Source: an uncultured Holophagaceae bacterium (GTDB taxonomy: Bacteria > Acidobacteriota > Holophagae > Holophagales > Holophagaceae). From it: a DNA stretch of 64,000 nt. The notes under the pieces are model-generated. The model was not told the origin of the DNA. It saw only the letters and a list, made by a program, of their open reading frames with translations, and made no database searches. Positions 17,201 through 24,146 of the stretch are shown here, piece by piece (the stretch's first letter is position 1; each line of letters begins with the position of its first letter). The stretch is taken from assembly GCA_903857495.1 (NCBI GenBank), contig CAIOFF010000007.1, positions 1 to 64,000 on the forward strand. Direction: 5' to 3'. Made by a program: the position numbers and the translations under genes.

Positions 17201-20200
17201 GACGGCGGCCTGTTCATCGGTTTCCTGCCGGACACGCTGCCCCTGCAGTTCACCCCCAGCCTGGTGGTGAACGGAGTCGGCCTGCGCATCGGCAAGACCT
17301 CCGGCCCGTTGCTGGATGTCGGCCTTACGCTGGAGTCCATCGCCCTGCACGCCTATGCGGCCATCGATGGCGGCGGGGTGCGCGGCGGCGGGGTGCAGCT
17401 GCAGTTTACCAACCTGGCCGTTCCCACCGGAGGAGCCAAGGGCGACAATGGCATCGCCCAGGGCGTGATGCGCGATTCCGGGCCGACCCCCCCCAAGCCG
17501 TCCTTCTCCCCGGCACTGGCCATCCAGCAACACGGCACGGACCCGGTTTCCGTCACGCTGCGAGCGGGCGACGGCGACGGACCCTGGTGGATCGCCATCC
17601 AGAAGGGCTTTGGACCGCTCTATCTGGAGCAGATCGGCTTCGGTGCGACCATGCCCCAGGGGCGCCTGGAGCGCATCTCGCTGCTGATGGACGGCTCTGT
17701 CTCGATGTTCGGGCTGACCTGCGCAGTCGATGACCTCCAGATCACCTACATCGTGCAGAGTGGGGGCCACACCAACGATTTCTTCAGCCCGGATGCCTGG
17801 GCCGTGGACCTCGCCGGCCTTGCCGTCACGGCGGACATCGCCGGTGTGTCGATCGCCGGTGGCCTGCTCAAGCAGACCACCGAGAAGGGCACCGAGTACC
17901 TGGGCATGTTGCTCGGTCGCTTCGGGGTCTACGGCATCACCATCTACGGCGGCTACGGCGAAGGCGAGCAGGACCACAAGAAGTTCACGGCCTTCTTCGC
18001 GGTCGGAGCGGTGAACGGTCCCATCGGCGGTCCGCCGGCCTTCTTCCTCACGGGCATCGGTGGCGGTTTTGGGATCAACCGCCAGCTGAGGATGCCGGAG
18101 GACCTCTCCAAATTCGCCGACTACCCGCTTATCCAGGCCCTGGACATCGCGGCGCAGCCGCAGGAACCGATGGTCCAGCTGCGGAAGCTTGGCGACTACT
18201 TCCCGATGGACAAGGGCACGTTCTGGTTCGCGGCCGGCCTGTCCTTCAACAGCTTCGCGCTGGTCGATGGCATCGCCGTGGTGGCGGTCAAGATCGGGGA
18301 CGGCCTTGACATCAGCCTGCTGGGTCTGGCCCGCATGGCCCTGCCTCGCCCCCAGGTGGCCCTGGTGTCGATCGAGCTCGCCCTGATGGTCCGGTTCTCC
18401 AGCTCCGAGGGCGTGCTGTGGGTGCAGGGACAGCTCACCGACAACTCGTGGCTGCTGTACCAGGATGTCAAGCTGACGGGCGGCTTCGCCTATGTGATCT
18501 GGTTCAAGGGGGAGCATCGCGGCGAGTTCGTGCTCACCATGGGTGGCTACCACCCTGATTTCCACCGGGATGGCTACCCGCAGGTGCCCCGCCTTGGGCT
18601 GCGCTGGAGCATCGGAGATTCCATCGTCGTCAAGGCCGGCAGCTACTTCGCGCTGACCTCCGAGGCCCTGATGGCCGGGGGCGACTTCGAGGCCTCGGCC
18701 CATTTCGGCCCGGCCTGGGCGGAAGTCAAGTTTGGCGCGCACGGGATCGTCTACTTCGATCCGTTCCAGTACCACGTCAATGCCTATTCCCGGATTTCAG
18801 CCGGGGTCACGGTCGATACGTACATCTTCGGCGAGGTCACCATCTCCGTCAGCCTTGGGGCGCGGATCGACGTGACGGGCCCGGATTTCCATGGCAGTGC
18901 GACGTTCGAGGTGGGGCCGATCGAGCTGACCGTCGCGTTTGGCGGGTCGGATCGGGCGCAGACGCAGCCGATCAGTGCCCAGGCGTTCATCACCAAGTAT
19001 CTGGAGGCTGGTGACGGCGGCGCGGCCCAGGCGCATGCGCTGATGACCTCGTTCGGGGCGCAACCTTCCAAGGGCGAGGACGCGACGCCCGATGGCTCCT
19101 CGACCAGGCCGTTCGTGGTGGTGGTGGAATTCGGCCTGACTTTCACCAGCACTGTGCCCGCCACTCGCGTGACGCGCAGCGGCCTGGCCGATCCCACGAC
19201 CGTGCACCCACCGAGCCGGTCGCTCGGAGTCGCGCCCATGAAGGCTCTGGACATGCAGCCGGAAGTCACCCTCTCCTGGTGGCGCGGCGGGACCTTGCAG
19301 ACCTTCCCCTTTGTCGCCACGCCGCGGGTCTTCGGCAGTTTCCCGGTGGGAATCTGGGGGTTGCCCCAGGATGATGACAACCGCAAGGTGCCCAAGGCCG
19401 AGATGGTCGAGGCGCTCAATGAACTCGACCTGGTGGCCAAGGCCACCGAATCAGCCGGCGGGCCAGCGATTCCGTACTATCAGGTCGATAATGGCCCACG
19501 CCTGCCCCTCCCGTTCACGCGCCGCAATGTCGACATCGCCACCTTGAAGAGCCAGGCGCAGGCCGTTACCGCCTTGATCAGTGAACCTGCTTCTGTTGCG
19601 GAGGCCTTCCAGCTGGCGAAGGGGTTCCTCGGGGTCAAGGCGACCCCCACCTCGTTGGCAGCCCTGCGGGGCGAACGGCAATCGCCGCCCCTGCTCGGTA
19701 CCCTCACCGAAGGGCTGGAATCGCCAGCTGAGACCGTGATTCCCGTGATCCAGGGACGCCCGGCTGGAAAGACCTACGACCACTTCATCGATCCGCCCGT
19801 GGCCGTCGGACTCCTTGCCGGAGCGACTGTGGACCTGCAGGTTGCGTCGAAGGCCCGCACGACCGTGAAGGGGTCTGCCCGAGCATGGCGAATCGCGCCA
19901 CCAACCCTTGCCTCGGTGGAGGCTGAACGCAGCCGTTCCATTGCCGCACGCCTGGTTCTGCTGGAACCGGCGGCCGTGAGCACGGGCTCACGCGGAACAG
20001 TGATCGCTTCCGTCGAGGTCCCGCCAACCGCCATCGCTCATGCGGCGCCTGCGGTGGTGGCGCGGAGTGGTGCACCTGGGGCGGATCAACTTGAAGGCTT
20101 CACGGCGGCGTTGGTGGCCGGGCGGCGAGTGGCTCGTGGTAATTCAGGTGCCACGCTGGCGGCGGGTCAGGGCGTGGTGCTTAAGTTGCCGAATGCCCAC

Positions 20201-21094
20201 GCTGACGCAGTGCCTGAGGCGGAGCGTCCGCGCCTTGGGGTGGCCGGTGCCCCTGCCCGGGTGGTCCTCCTGGGTCATGGGGGCAAGGTTCTGGCCGACC
20301 AGATCGTGGGATCTGCGGTCGCTGACGGCGCATCAGGCATTGAAATCGTCCTTGGGACTGAACGCATCGTGGCCATAGGGCAGGGTGCCATGGAGGCCTG
20401 GGGCACCGACGCCGGTCTGTCCGGATGGCATGCCGGCACGCAGCTGCACTATGCTGGCTGGTCCACAGCCGTGGCTCCCGGATGCGTGGTCAACTCCACC
20501 GGCGCTTCCTTGCGAAGGCATCGCGAGCGGCTCGATGCGGGGTGGGTCAGCGGTGCCGAACTTGCCGGTGGGGTGAGCACCGTGACCACGACCTTTGCTC
20601 AGGCTCCCTCGACGGTGGTCGTGGTGCTTGATGATCCGGCCGCGTTTGGTGACATGATCAGCCAGCGCCAGCTGCTGCTTGGTCTCGACGGTGCGGATCG
20701 AGCCCGGGATGTTTCGGGCCAGGAACGGCCACCGGTGTTGCTGGTGATGGAGAATCGCAGCGTCCTCGCCTACGACATCAGCCCTGAACCCGGCCGCCCA
20801 GTGGTGGTGACGATTGCCAGCGAACAGGGCTGGTCTCTGGTGGGCGTGATGGCCGCCATCCAGCTTGATGCGACCGCTACGATCGCCATGATCTCCGCGC
20901 AGGGCCTGGATGCGGCCCTTCACCCCAGCGCTGCGGCCTCGACCGGTTCGGGTGCGCTGAGCCGACTGGAGTGGCTGGGCCCGACCCGCACGGCCAAACA
21001 GCGCCAGCAGGCCAAGCGGCTTGCCAGCGGGCGGCCCCCGTCCGTCGCCCGATCGGTGGCACCACCGACTTTGAAGAAGGGAGGGCGGCGCTGA
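11243..21094 (+). CDS. Giant DUF6603-like multi-module protein (3,283 residues)
   Basis: It starts at GTG 11243 with GGGAGGTG upstream, overlapping the previous stop. There is no signal peptide. Residues 1-240 are beta-rich. Residues about 245-1950 alternate beta-sheet stretches with helical units built on 'DP' turns and LLG-type leucine helices (at least six, near 245, 450, 705, 1290, 1455, 1645 and 1855). Residues about 905-1060 resemble an alpha/beta-hydrolase with a lost nucleophile (GAGHA at 999-1003 before LITLGTPLG). Residues about 1950-2590 form the conserved core, with GGYGEGEQDHKK, GPIGGPPAFFLTGIGGGFG and many alternating strands; from memory this resembles the domain Pfam calls DUF6603. 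Residues 2590-3283 are a variable beta-rich tail ending in a basic segment. Biochemical role unknown. The frame is intact over 9.85 kb with coding bias throughout, so it is under selection. Confidence 0.85.
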   Translation: MTFAANDLGVLGNLAVALGIFESGPGGGPNPDWFGNPEAFLKNILAKEGQREALLAFVDEAMGGADRTTDPRGVIWLPIVNLGDPDLTISLTVDEHQPDGLHIGLGLSIRTTAPESTTTLAVPLFRATKVVGGVSSAGLPLLLGSPGGRIRIATSIVVDGSAPVPGRASLGAIGIDVDLPTALGDQEPVFGLSLNRFQLPGATTPRDIRISADGLDEIDDALLDLVLSLVKAQADSAPAGSAIASIGGLLGLKSGDQIPDFPITALPAQGLGAIAAWLHALITTPSSRSDWMGYLADLLGGTPSGAGVSFNLGGSAELAIELRVDTGPTGNDRLTPSLGLKLGNDAARVEARADLFQIDLVTGSAVALPQFGIWAASGSPGVGKRVLDTALPTVARADTLRVGFALDSERRLTFVLAADGVVLGLHDYPSLDLTSPGAVMDAVGNTVSDVATQLLGSLGAVLPVVRLLIGLDAPAGVTPITLTALMADPVGACGGYWHDLMTAAPGAATAVLASLRTALADTSEAASPIQGTGTPLDPWCVPLIRPLVLEVAAHGSVLTLGVAVATSVDTLGQRCTVVESRIAATLVEMDLQAKTASLLPGVEGSISARERGISPPRVTLALGEGMALTASGVGLRLGWTPGSGLGAGISAPNLQLSTGAVTIPITLPVIAADGSVSLPAAGWDGVEALVGTLGSLSGGFLRDVVETLGWTATASGTGSLADPLLRLRLADMVGDPAKALGEWLPRVAMSEAGPRALALLADLFSGSGAVSGLLRGSGHPDDPYRLALADDLPNLAVWFPPAGLEPRLVAAPEAIRRWRPGDPGLPFSALEACLQAEAAVAPDIRALIDGRNLAGGLEGIALRWTGGDGRIVPPASAVPGVTLDRAGVAAGQLLEQLDLEDLTGRTPTTTVYVGLGSGMWPEAPAHRRIDLSAPGLAATMFTVPAPAVGDWFIALGGRSDCLLAGSSTDGTPEQAARLARVLDALGAVSSDMVVVAVAGAGHAARLAAQTQTKVTDLITLGTPLGPIALTALSTQPTADAIRLLHRLLPPAPVPGSVDPDAAGEDEDLSLGRALVGSMMELVDRLDPAAELRPPAVLPEAPRLGLAVTAVFGAVSESQIKRALTAIVAAGLALRARARAASPLPPTTGVQAGLRFVLPPTTTGSLTVGGSALLSLFSYDLATGIGTGRKLRLQLRLGDRLGWLTATPDLDLRLLTADLLLPLDGVSPGEAAITLHDARVGGQSWERLVLGTGPEAVPVLPEARILLAAAIQRLTSDVAGSASLQLSQLLKALGLIAPTGGVAGDAVDQLVHDPAGLLRQRLGLAGTEISNAVTALLGPVAVGVDLRADSIRIQGGNNTSGRFGWHADVTASAAGLSGQVRFGADLPSTPAGGLNLTVALNPLQASLQWHQPGGSTDTVALWPSPDPLAVARTVAKAAPSLGGHAALELMRRADDSARPVIDAVLDAFGMLSGKAGDLDRSLRPLAGLLADPAGWFRSADSLANDPAKIQGLFDALRPLLGLAGAPGSPLLLASGVALTVTTAGGGARLSLGVDPTVWTAPGGVPGRLAAGLGASLTVAASGPPSLGIEMHLGLTGAASGRQAVYARLGAGGLELFLRPTSGADIPLIPFAGLGSLAAAAEAALPFLLDRLAEIPGTVGDLVQTVGDAMALRTGAPKQFDGTALRNWANNPVGALTAAVPTIASTGLTAIAPLLDAFVPPAVAVSVDGSVLKVALSGVSLAWDLVSGVVKLVGAGIAVPGVNEVSFTVALSAAGLDELSVTAGPAAIDAGGVTLRPFVTVAAGLSPLGGRRVALGMAVDDLHRFAVRWLLDSHHLDLLASDGTIATAADSVDPTQVALRLVEVMADLVAGVAMAQPAVQDLLNLDVGATDVRNLMRGVVLRDEVNPAALVTGLFDPATVLPRIHKLFSNIAEATILIPVDPLVIAFTKVDGIIGLQAGLSGRFPLVTGDVSLWLENDDSWIKDNPAGDGGLFIGFLPDTLPLQFTPSLVVNGVGLRIGKTSGPLLDVGLTLESIALHAYAAIDGGGVRGGGVQLQFTNLAVPTGGAKGDNGIAQGVMRDSGPTPPKPSFSPALAIQQHGTDPVSVTLRAGDGDGPWWIAIQKGFGPLYLEQIGFGATMPQGRLERISLLMDGSVSMFGLTCAVDDLQITYIVQSGGHTNDFFSPDAWAVDLAGLAVTADIAGVSIAGGLLKQTTEKGTEYLGMLLGRFGVYGITIYGGYGEGEQDHKKFTAFFAVGAVNGPIGGPPAFFLTGIGGGFGINRQLRMPEDLSKFADYPLIQALDIAAQPQEPMVQLRKLGDYFPMDKGTFWFAAGLSFNSFALVDGIAVVAVKIGDGLDISLLGLARMALPRPQVALVSIELALMVRFSSSEGVLWVQGQLTDNSWLLYQDVKLTGGFAYVIWFKGEHRGEFVLTMGGYHPDFHRDGYPQVPRLGLRWSIGDSIVVKAGSYFALTSEALMAGGDFEASAHFGPAWAEVKFGAHGIVYFDPFQYHVNAYSRISAGVTVDTYIFGEVTISVSLGARIDVTGPDFHGSATFEVGPIELTVAFGGSDRAQTQPISAQAFITKYLEAGDGGAAQAHALMTSFGAQPSKGEDATPDGSSTRPFVVVVEFGLTFTSTVPATRVTRSGLADPTTVHPPSRSLGVAPMKALDMQPEVTLSWWRGGTLQTFPFVATPRVFGSFPVGIWGLPQDDDNRKVPKAEMVEALNELDLVAKATESAGGPAIPYYQVDNGPRLPLPFTRRNVDIATLKSQAQAVTALISEPASVAEAFQLAKGFLGVKATPTSLAALRGERQSPPLLGTLTEGLESPAETVIPVIQGRPAGKTYDHFIDPPVAVGLLAGATVDLQVASKARTTVKGSARAWRIAPPTLASVEAERSRSIAARLVLLEPAAVSTGSRGTVIASVEVPPTAIAHAAPAVVARSGAPGADQLEGFTAALVAGRRVARGNSGATLAAGQGVVLKLPNAHADAVPEAERPRLGVAGAPARVVLLGHGGKVLADQIVGSAVADGASGIEIVLGTERIVAIGQGAMEAWGTDAGLSGWHAGTQLHYAGWSTAVAPGCVVNSTGASLRRHRERLDAGWVSGAELAGGVSTVTTTFAQAPSTVVVVLDDPAAFGDMISQRQLLLGLDGADRARDVSGQERPPVLLVMENRSVLAYDISPEPGRPVVVTIASEQGWSLVGVMAAIQLDATATIAMISAQGLDAALHPSAAASTGSGALSRLEWLGPTRTAKQRQQAKRLASGRPPSVARSVAPPTLKKGGRR

Positions 21095-23121
21095 TGCCCG
21101 CGATCGGAACGTTCGTGCTTCATTCCAACTTCATTCCCCAGCTGACGGCGGGGGAATACGAGCTGGTCTCTGAACAGACAGGGCTGCCGTTCGACGTGGC
21201 GCCTGAGCACACCCATGTCACGGTCGCTGCCCCGCGCTACACCATGCCGACCGATCAGATCCTGTCGACGTTCCCCCCCGCCAATGCCGAGGGGGCCTTC
21301 AGCGACCGCCTGCCCCAGATCGTGCTCAAGCGGCGCACCCTGCCCTGGGAGCGCAATCCAGAGGGGTTGGTCCAGCCCTCTGCCACACCCTGGTTGGCTC
21401 TGGTGGTGGTGGCCGAAGGTGAGGCCGAGCTCTCTGTCACCGTCCCGGTGGCGGATTGCGTGACCCCTGGTACGAACCTGCTGGATGCGGTCCAGGACAA
21501 GGACGTCCAGAAGGGTCTCTACCTGGCGGTCACGGAGACCGTCGTGAAGAGGGTCTTCCCCTGCAAGGAGGATCTCGCTCTGCTGGTGCACGTTCGTGAG
21601 GTGGACATCCATGACACCGAACTGGCCAATGGAGACGATGACGGCTGGCTGGCCGTGGTGCTGGCCAACCGGTTGCCGGTGTTTGATACGGCCAATGGCA
21701 AGCCGGTGCGCTACATGGCCTGTCTGGTGAACGTCGAGGGTCAGCTTGCGGCGCTGCCGCCGCCCGAACCGCCGGAGGATCACTTCCGGTTTGAGCTCGT
21801 TCAGGACTGGTCCGTGCTGGCCGCGATCGATCCGAAGGTGGGACCGGATAGCCGGATCATGGGCGGGATCAACCTTGCTGGCGTAGCTCTACCCGGTGCC
21901 GGCCTGCTCCTCGACGCCGCCCCCGGACACGGCGCGCTGAAAGCTCCACCGGTCGCCAGCAAGGCCACGCACCCTTCGCCGGCGGTGGGTCGCCCGCTGG
22001 ACGGTTCGGCAACGATGGCGGAAGCACCCGTCGGACAACAGTGGCGGAACGTGACCGAGAAGGTCTCCGCAGCAGCCCTGGATCCGGATGCGAAGCGACT
22101 CGTGCGCGACACCATGGCGTCCGGGTTCCGGTATCCGATCGAGAAGTTCGCCATGGAGAAGGTGCTGCGTTTTCCGGTTCTGGCGCACTGGTCGTTCACC
22201 ACCACGGACAACACGAGTTTTGAGACCTTGATGCAGAAGCTGGACGTCAGCCTCGTCGGGACGGCCGAGCAGCATGCCGACGCAACCATCGGGGGCCCAG
22301 GTCCGGAGGTGGTGCAGACTGGGCATATTGGTCTCCATCACCACTCCCGTCGCGGCGATCCGATGGAGGCCTGGTACCGTGGCCCCTGCGTGCCCTTTCC
22401 GACCACCCGGGACAAGGTCTTGCCAGGTGGGCTTCTGCCCTTGGCCCATGCGGCCGACCAGCTTCGGCGGGTGGTGCCGGATGGACGGGAGGATCTGTCG
22501 CTGGCCTCGGCCTTCGAGATCGGCCGGCTGCTGGCGCTCTCGCAGCTATCCGTAGTTTCCGCCCTGATACGCTTCCGCAGCGAACAGTTCGGCATCGGCC
22601 GGATACGCGAATTGCTGGCGCGCCTTTCGCCGTACGTCATCCCCGAAATCGTCGACACCCGCGTGGACCTCGGCCGGTTCGTCGCCTTGCAGGTGATCGG
22701 CGACCTGGTTCAGAACCAGGCCCAAATGCTCGGTCCCCGCCGGCCCATCGCCGATCCGGGGCGAGAGCTCAAGCTGCGGGGCGACCTGGACGCGGTCATC
22801 GCCAACGGACTGGGGCTTGATCTGGCCCTGCTGCGCAAGCAGAGTGACCAGGTCGGCCTGCTGGCGGCCCTTGCCAATGCCGAGGTGCCGATGGCCAACA
22901 GGAGCGGCATCCTGGGAATCGACCAACCGGCTGTGGCCGCCCTGCGCAGTGCGCTGAACAGTGACCTCAGCAGAGCGCTCCAGGTGGCCGCGCCACCGCT
23001 GGTCCGGCGGACCACCCGGGCCGGCCGGTCCGCCGCTGCCATACCCCCGATCGATGCGCTTGATGAACTGATCGCGCAAACAGCGGAGCGGTCCCCCAGC
23101 GATGAGGAGGGTGGCGCATGA
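21094..23121 (+). CDS. Uncharacterised protein of the seven-gene block (675 residues)
   Basis: The start is ATG 21094, sharing one base with the stop of the giant gene (TGATG) and preceded by GAAGGGAGGG. The frame is open further upstream, but that part only shadows the end of the giant gene. The N-terminal half looks like a conserved beta domain: FIPQLTAGEYELVSEQTG, then DRLPQIVLKRRTLPWERNP and PWLALVVVAEGEAEL. The C-terminal part (about residues 490-640) is helical with basic residues (SLASAFEIGRLLALSQLSVV) and reads like a conserved helical scaffold. No signal peptide and no catalytic motif seen. I recognise no named family. It is encoded between the giant protein and the 342-residue protein without gaps, so stoichiometric co-production is likely. 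Confidence 0.8.
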   Translation: MPAIGTFVLHSNFIPQLTAGEYELVSEQTGLPFDVAPEHTHVTVAAPRYTMPTDQILSTFPPANAEGAFSDRLPQIVLKRRTLPWERNPEGLVQPSATPWLALVVVAEGEAELSVTVPVADCVTPGTNLLDAVQDKDVQKGLYLAVTETVVKRVFPCKEDLALLVHVREVDIHDTELANGDDDGWLAVVLANRLPVFDTANGKPVRYMACLVNVEGQLAALPPPEPPEDHFRFELVQDWSVLAAIDPKVGPDSRIMGGINLAGVALPGAGLLLDAAPGHGALKAPPVASKATHPSPAVGRPLDGSATMAEAPVGQQWRNVTEKVSAAALDPDAKRLVRDTMASGFRYPIEKFAMEKVLRFPVLAHWSFTTTDNTSFETLMQKLDVSLVGTAEQHADATIGGPGPEVVQTGHIGLHHHSRRGDPMEAWYRGPCVPFPTTRDKVLPGGLLPLAHAADQLRRVVPDGREDLSLASAFEIGRLLALSQLSVVSALIRFRSEQFGIGRIRELLARLSPYVIPEIVDTRVDLGRFVALQVIGDLVQNQAQMLGPRRPIADPGRELKLRGDLDAVIANGLGLDLALLRKQSDQVGLLAALANAEVPMANRSGILGIDQPAVAALRSALNSDLSRALQVAAPPLVRRTTRAGRSAAAIPPIDALDELIAQTAERSPSDEEGGA

Positions 23122-24146
23122 GAGGACATATCAGCTCGGAGATCATGCTCGAAGCCGCTGTTTCTGCGGCCAAGGACTACGCGGGTTTTGTAAGCGATCA
23201 TGATCCCGACGATGGCAATCACGTGGTCCCTGGTGAGCTGCGCCGGTTTCTGGCGCGGCTGCGCCTTCTGCATGGCGTGCCTTTCAGCTACCTGATTCCC
23301 GATGCCGCCCTGCTGCCGGTCGAATCAATTCGCTTCTTCTATATCGACCGCGCCTGGACCGATGCCCTCGTCCAGGGAGCCCTCAGCGTGGGCACCATCT
23401 CTTCCGCGGACCGTGTCCAGCTCGAAGCCGTCTACCCGGCTATTCGCAGCGAGGTCGACGAGACCGAGCGGAGCATCCGCGAAACCGATGATCAGTCATT
23501 GCTGCAGGGGTCTGGAGGCACAATCACAGGGTTTCTGATTCGGTCGCGCTTGGTATCGGGTTGGCCCAACCTTCATGTGCGCGGCTACTTGCGCGACTTG
23601 CAGCCCGATGATGCGCTGACCACCGCAGCGGAATCCAACCCGGACCGACTCAAGGTGCTGCGCATGGAGCGCCTGGCCCCTGCCGTGCTGCTCGTGTTAT
23701 TCGATGGGGTGCCTGCTGTCGTGCACATCGAAGAACCCCGCCAGGGCATCCAGTTCGGTGTTCGCCTGGACAAGAATGCTCCAGCTACAGCGCGAAGCGC
23801 CAAGGTCAAGGTGCGGGACAACCAGAACGGCAACCCGGTGCCGCCGGAAACGACGTTCACGACGACGAATTCGGTCGATGTGCCTTTCCGGAGGAATGCA
23901 CCTGGAGTGATCAATGTGACGGAGCTGCGCAAGCGCCTGGCTGCCAAGGCGCCCAATTCCGGCGGGACGCTGGAGCCCAACGAGTACGCACTGCAGATGC
24001 TGTGCTTCCCCTTCCGTCAGGTGTTCGGCGACCCCAACGGGGCGGCTGGGGCGAGATACTTCCAGCTCGACCAGTTCAAGGTGAGCGTCTCGATGGAGAA
24101 GTGGCAAGCCACGGTGGCCTCGAATCTCAACAAGGTGAAACCATGA
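23118..24146 (+). CDS. Uncharacterised protein of the seven-gene block (342 residues)
   Basis: The start ATG overlaps the previous stop by four bases (ATGA) with GAGGAGGGT upstream. Conserved-looking blocks: GVPFSYLIPDAALLPVESIR followed by FFYIDRAWTDALVQGALSVG near residues 50-95; then LVSGWPNLHVRGYLRD, VLLVLFDGVPAVVHIEEPRQG and, at the C-terminus, EYALQMLCFPFRQVF. The protein appears to be a mixed alpha/beta domain with no signal peptide, no membrane segment and no known active-site motif. The family is not recognised. The next gene starts within its stop codon (ATGA). Confidence 0.8.
   Translation: MRGHISSEIMLEAAVSAAKDYAGFVSDHDPDDGNHVVPGELRRFLARLRLLHGVPFSYLIPDAALLPVESIRFFYIDRAWTDALVQGALSVGTISSADRVQLEAVYPAIRSEVDETERSIRETDDQSLLQGSGGTITGFLIRSRLVSGWPNLHVRGYLRDLQPDDALTTAAESNPDRLKVLRMERLAPAVLLVLFDGVPAVVHIEEPRQGIQFGVRLDKNAPATARSAKVKVRDNQNGNPVPPETTFTTTNSVDVPFRRNAPGVINVTELRKRLAAKAPNSGGTLEPNEYALQMLCFPFRQVFGDPNGAAGARYFQLDQFKVSVSMEKWQATVASNLNKVKP

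Noticed and set aside
13715-18775. A 1,686-codon open frame on the minus strand opposite the giant gene
   Set aside because: Its product is low-complexity (Gly, Arg, Gln, His, Asp) and mirrors the GC-rich codon pattern of the plus-strand gene; no ribosome-binding site and no recognisable domain.
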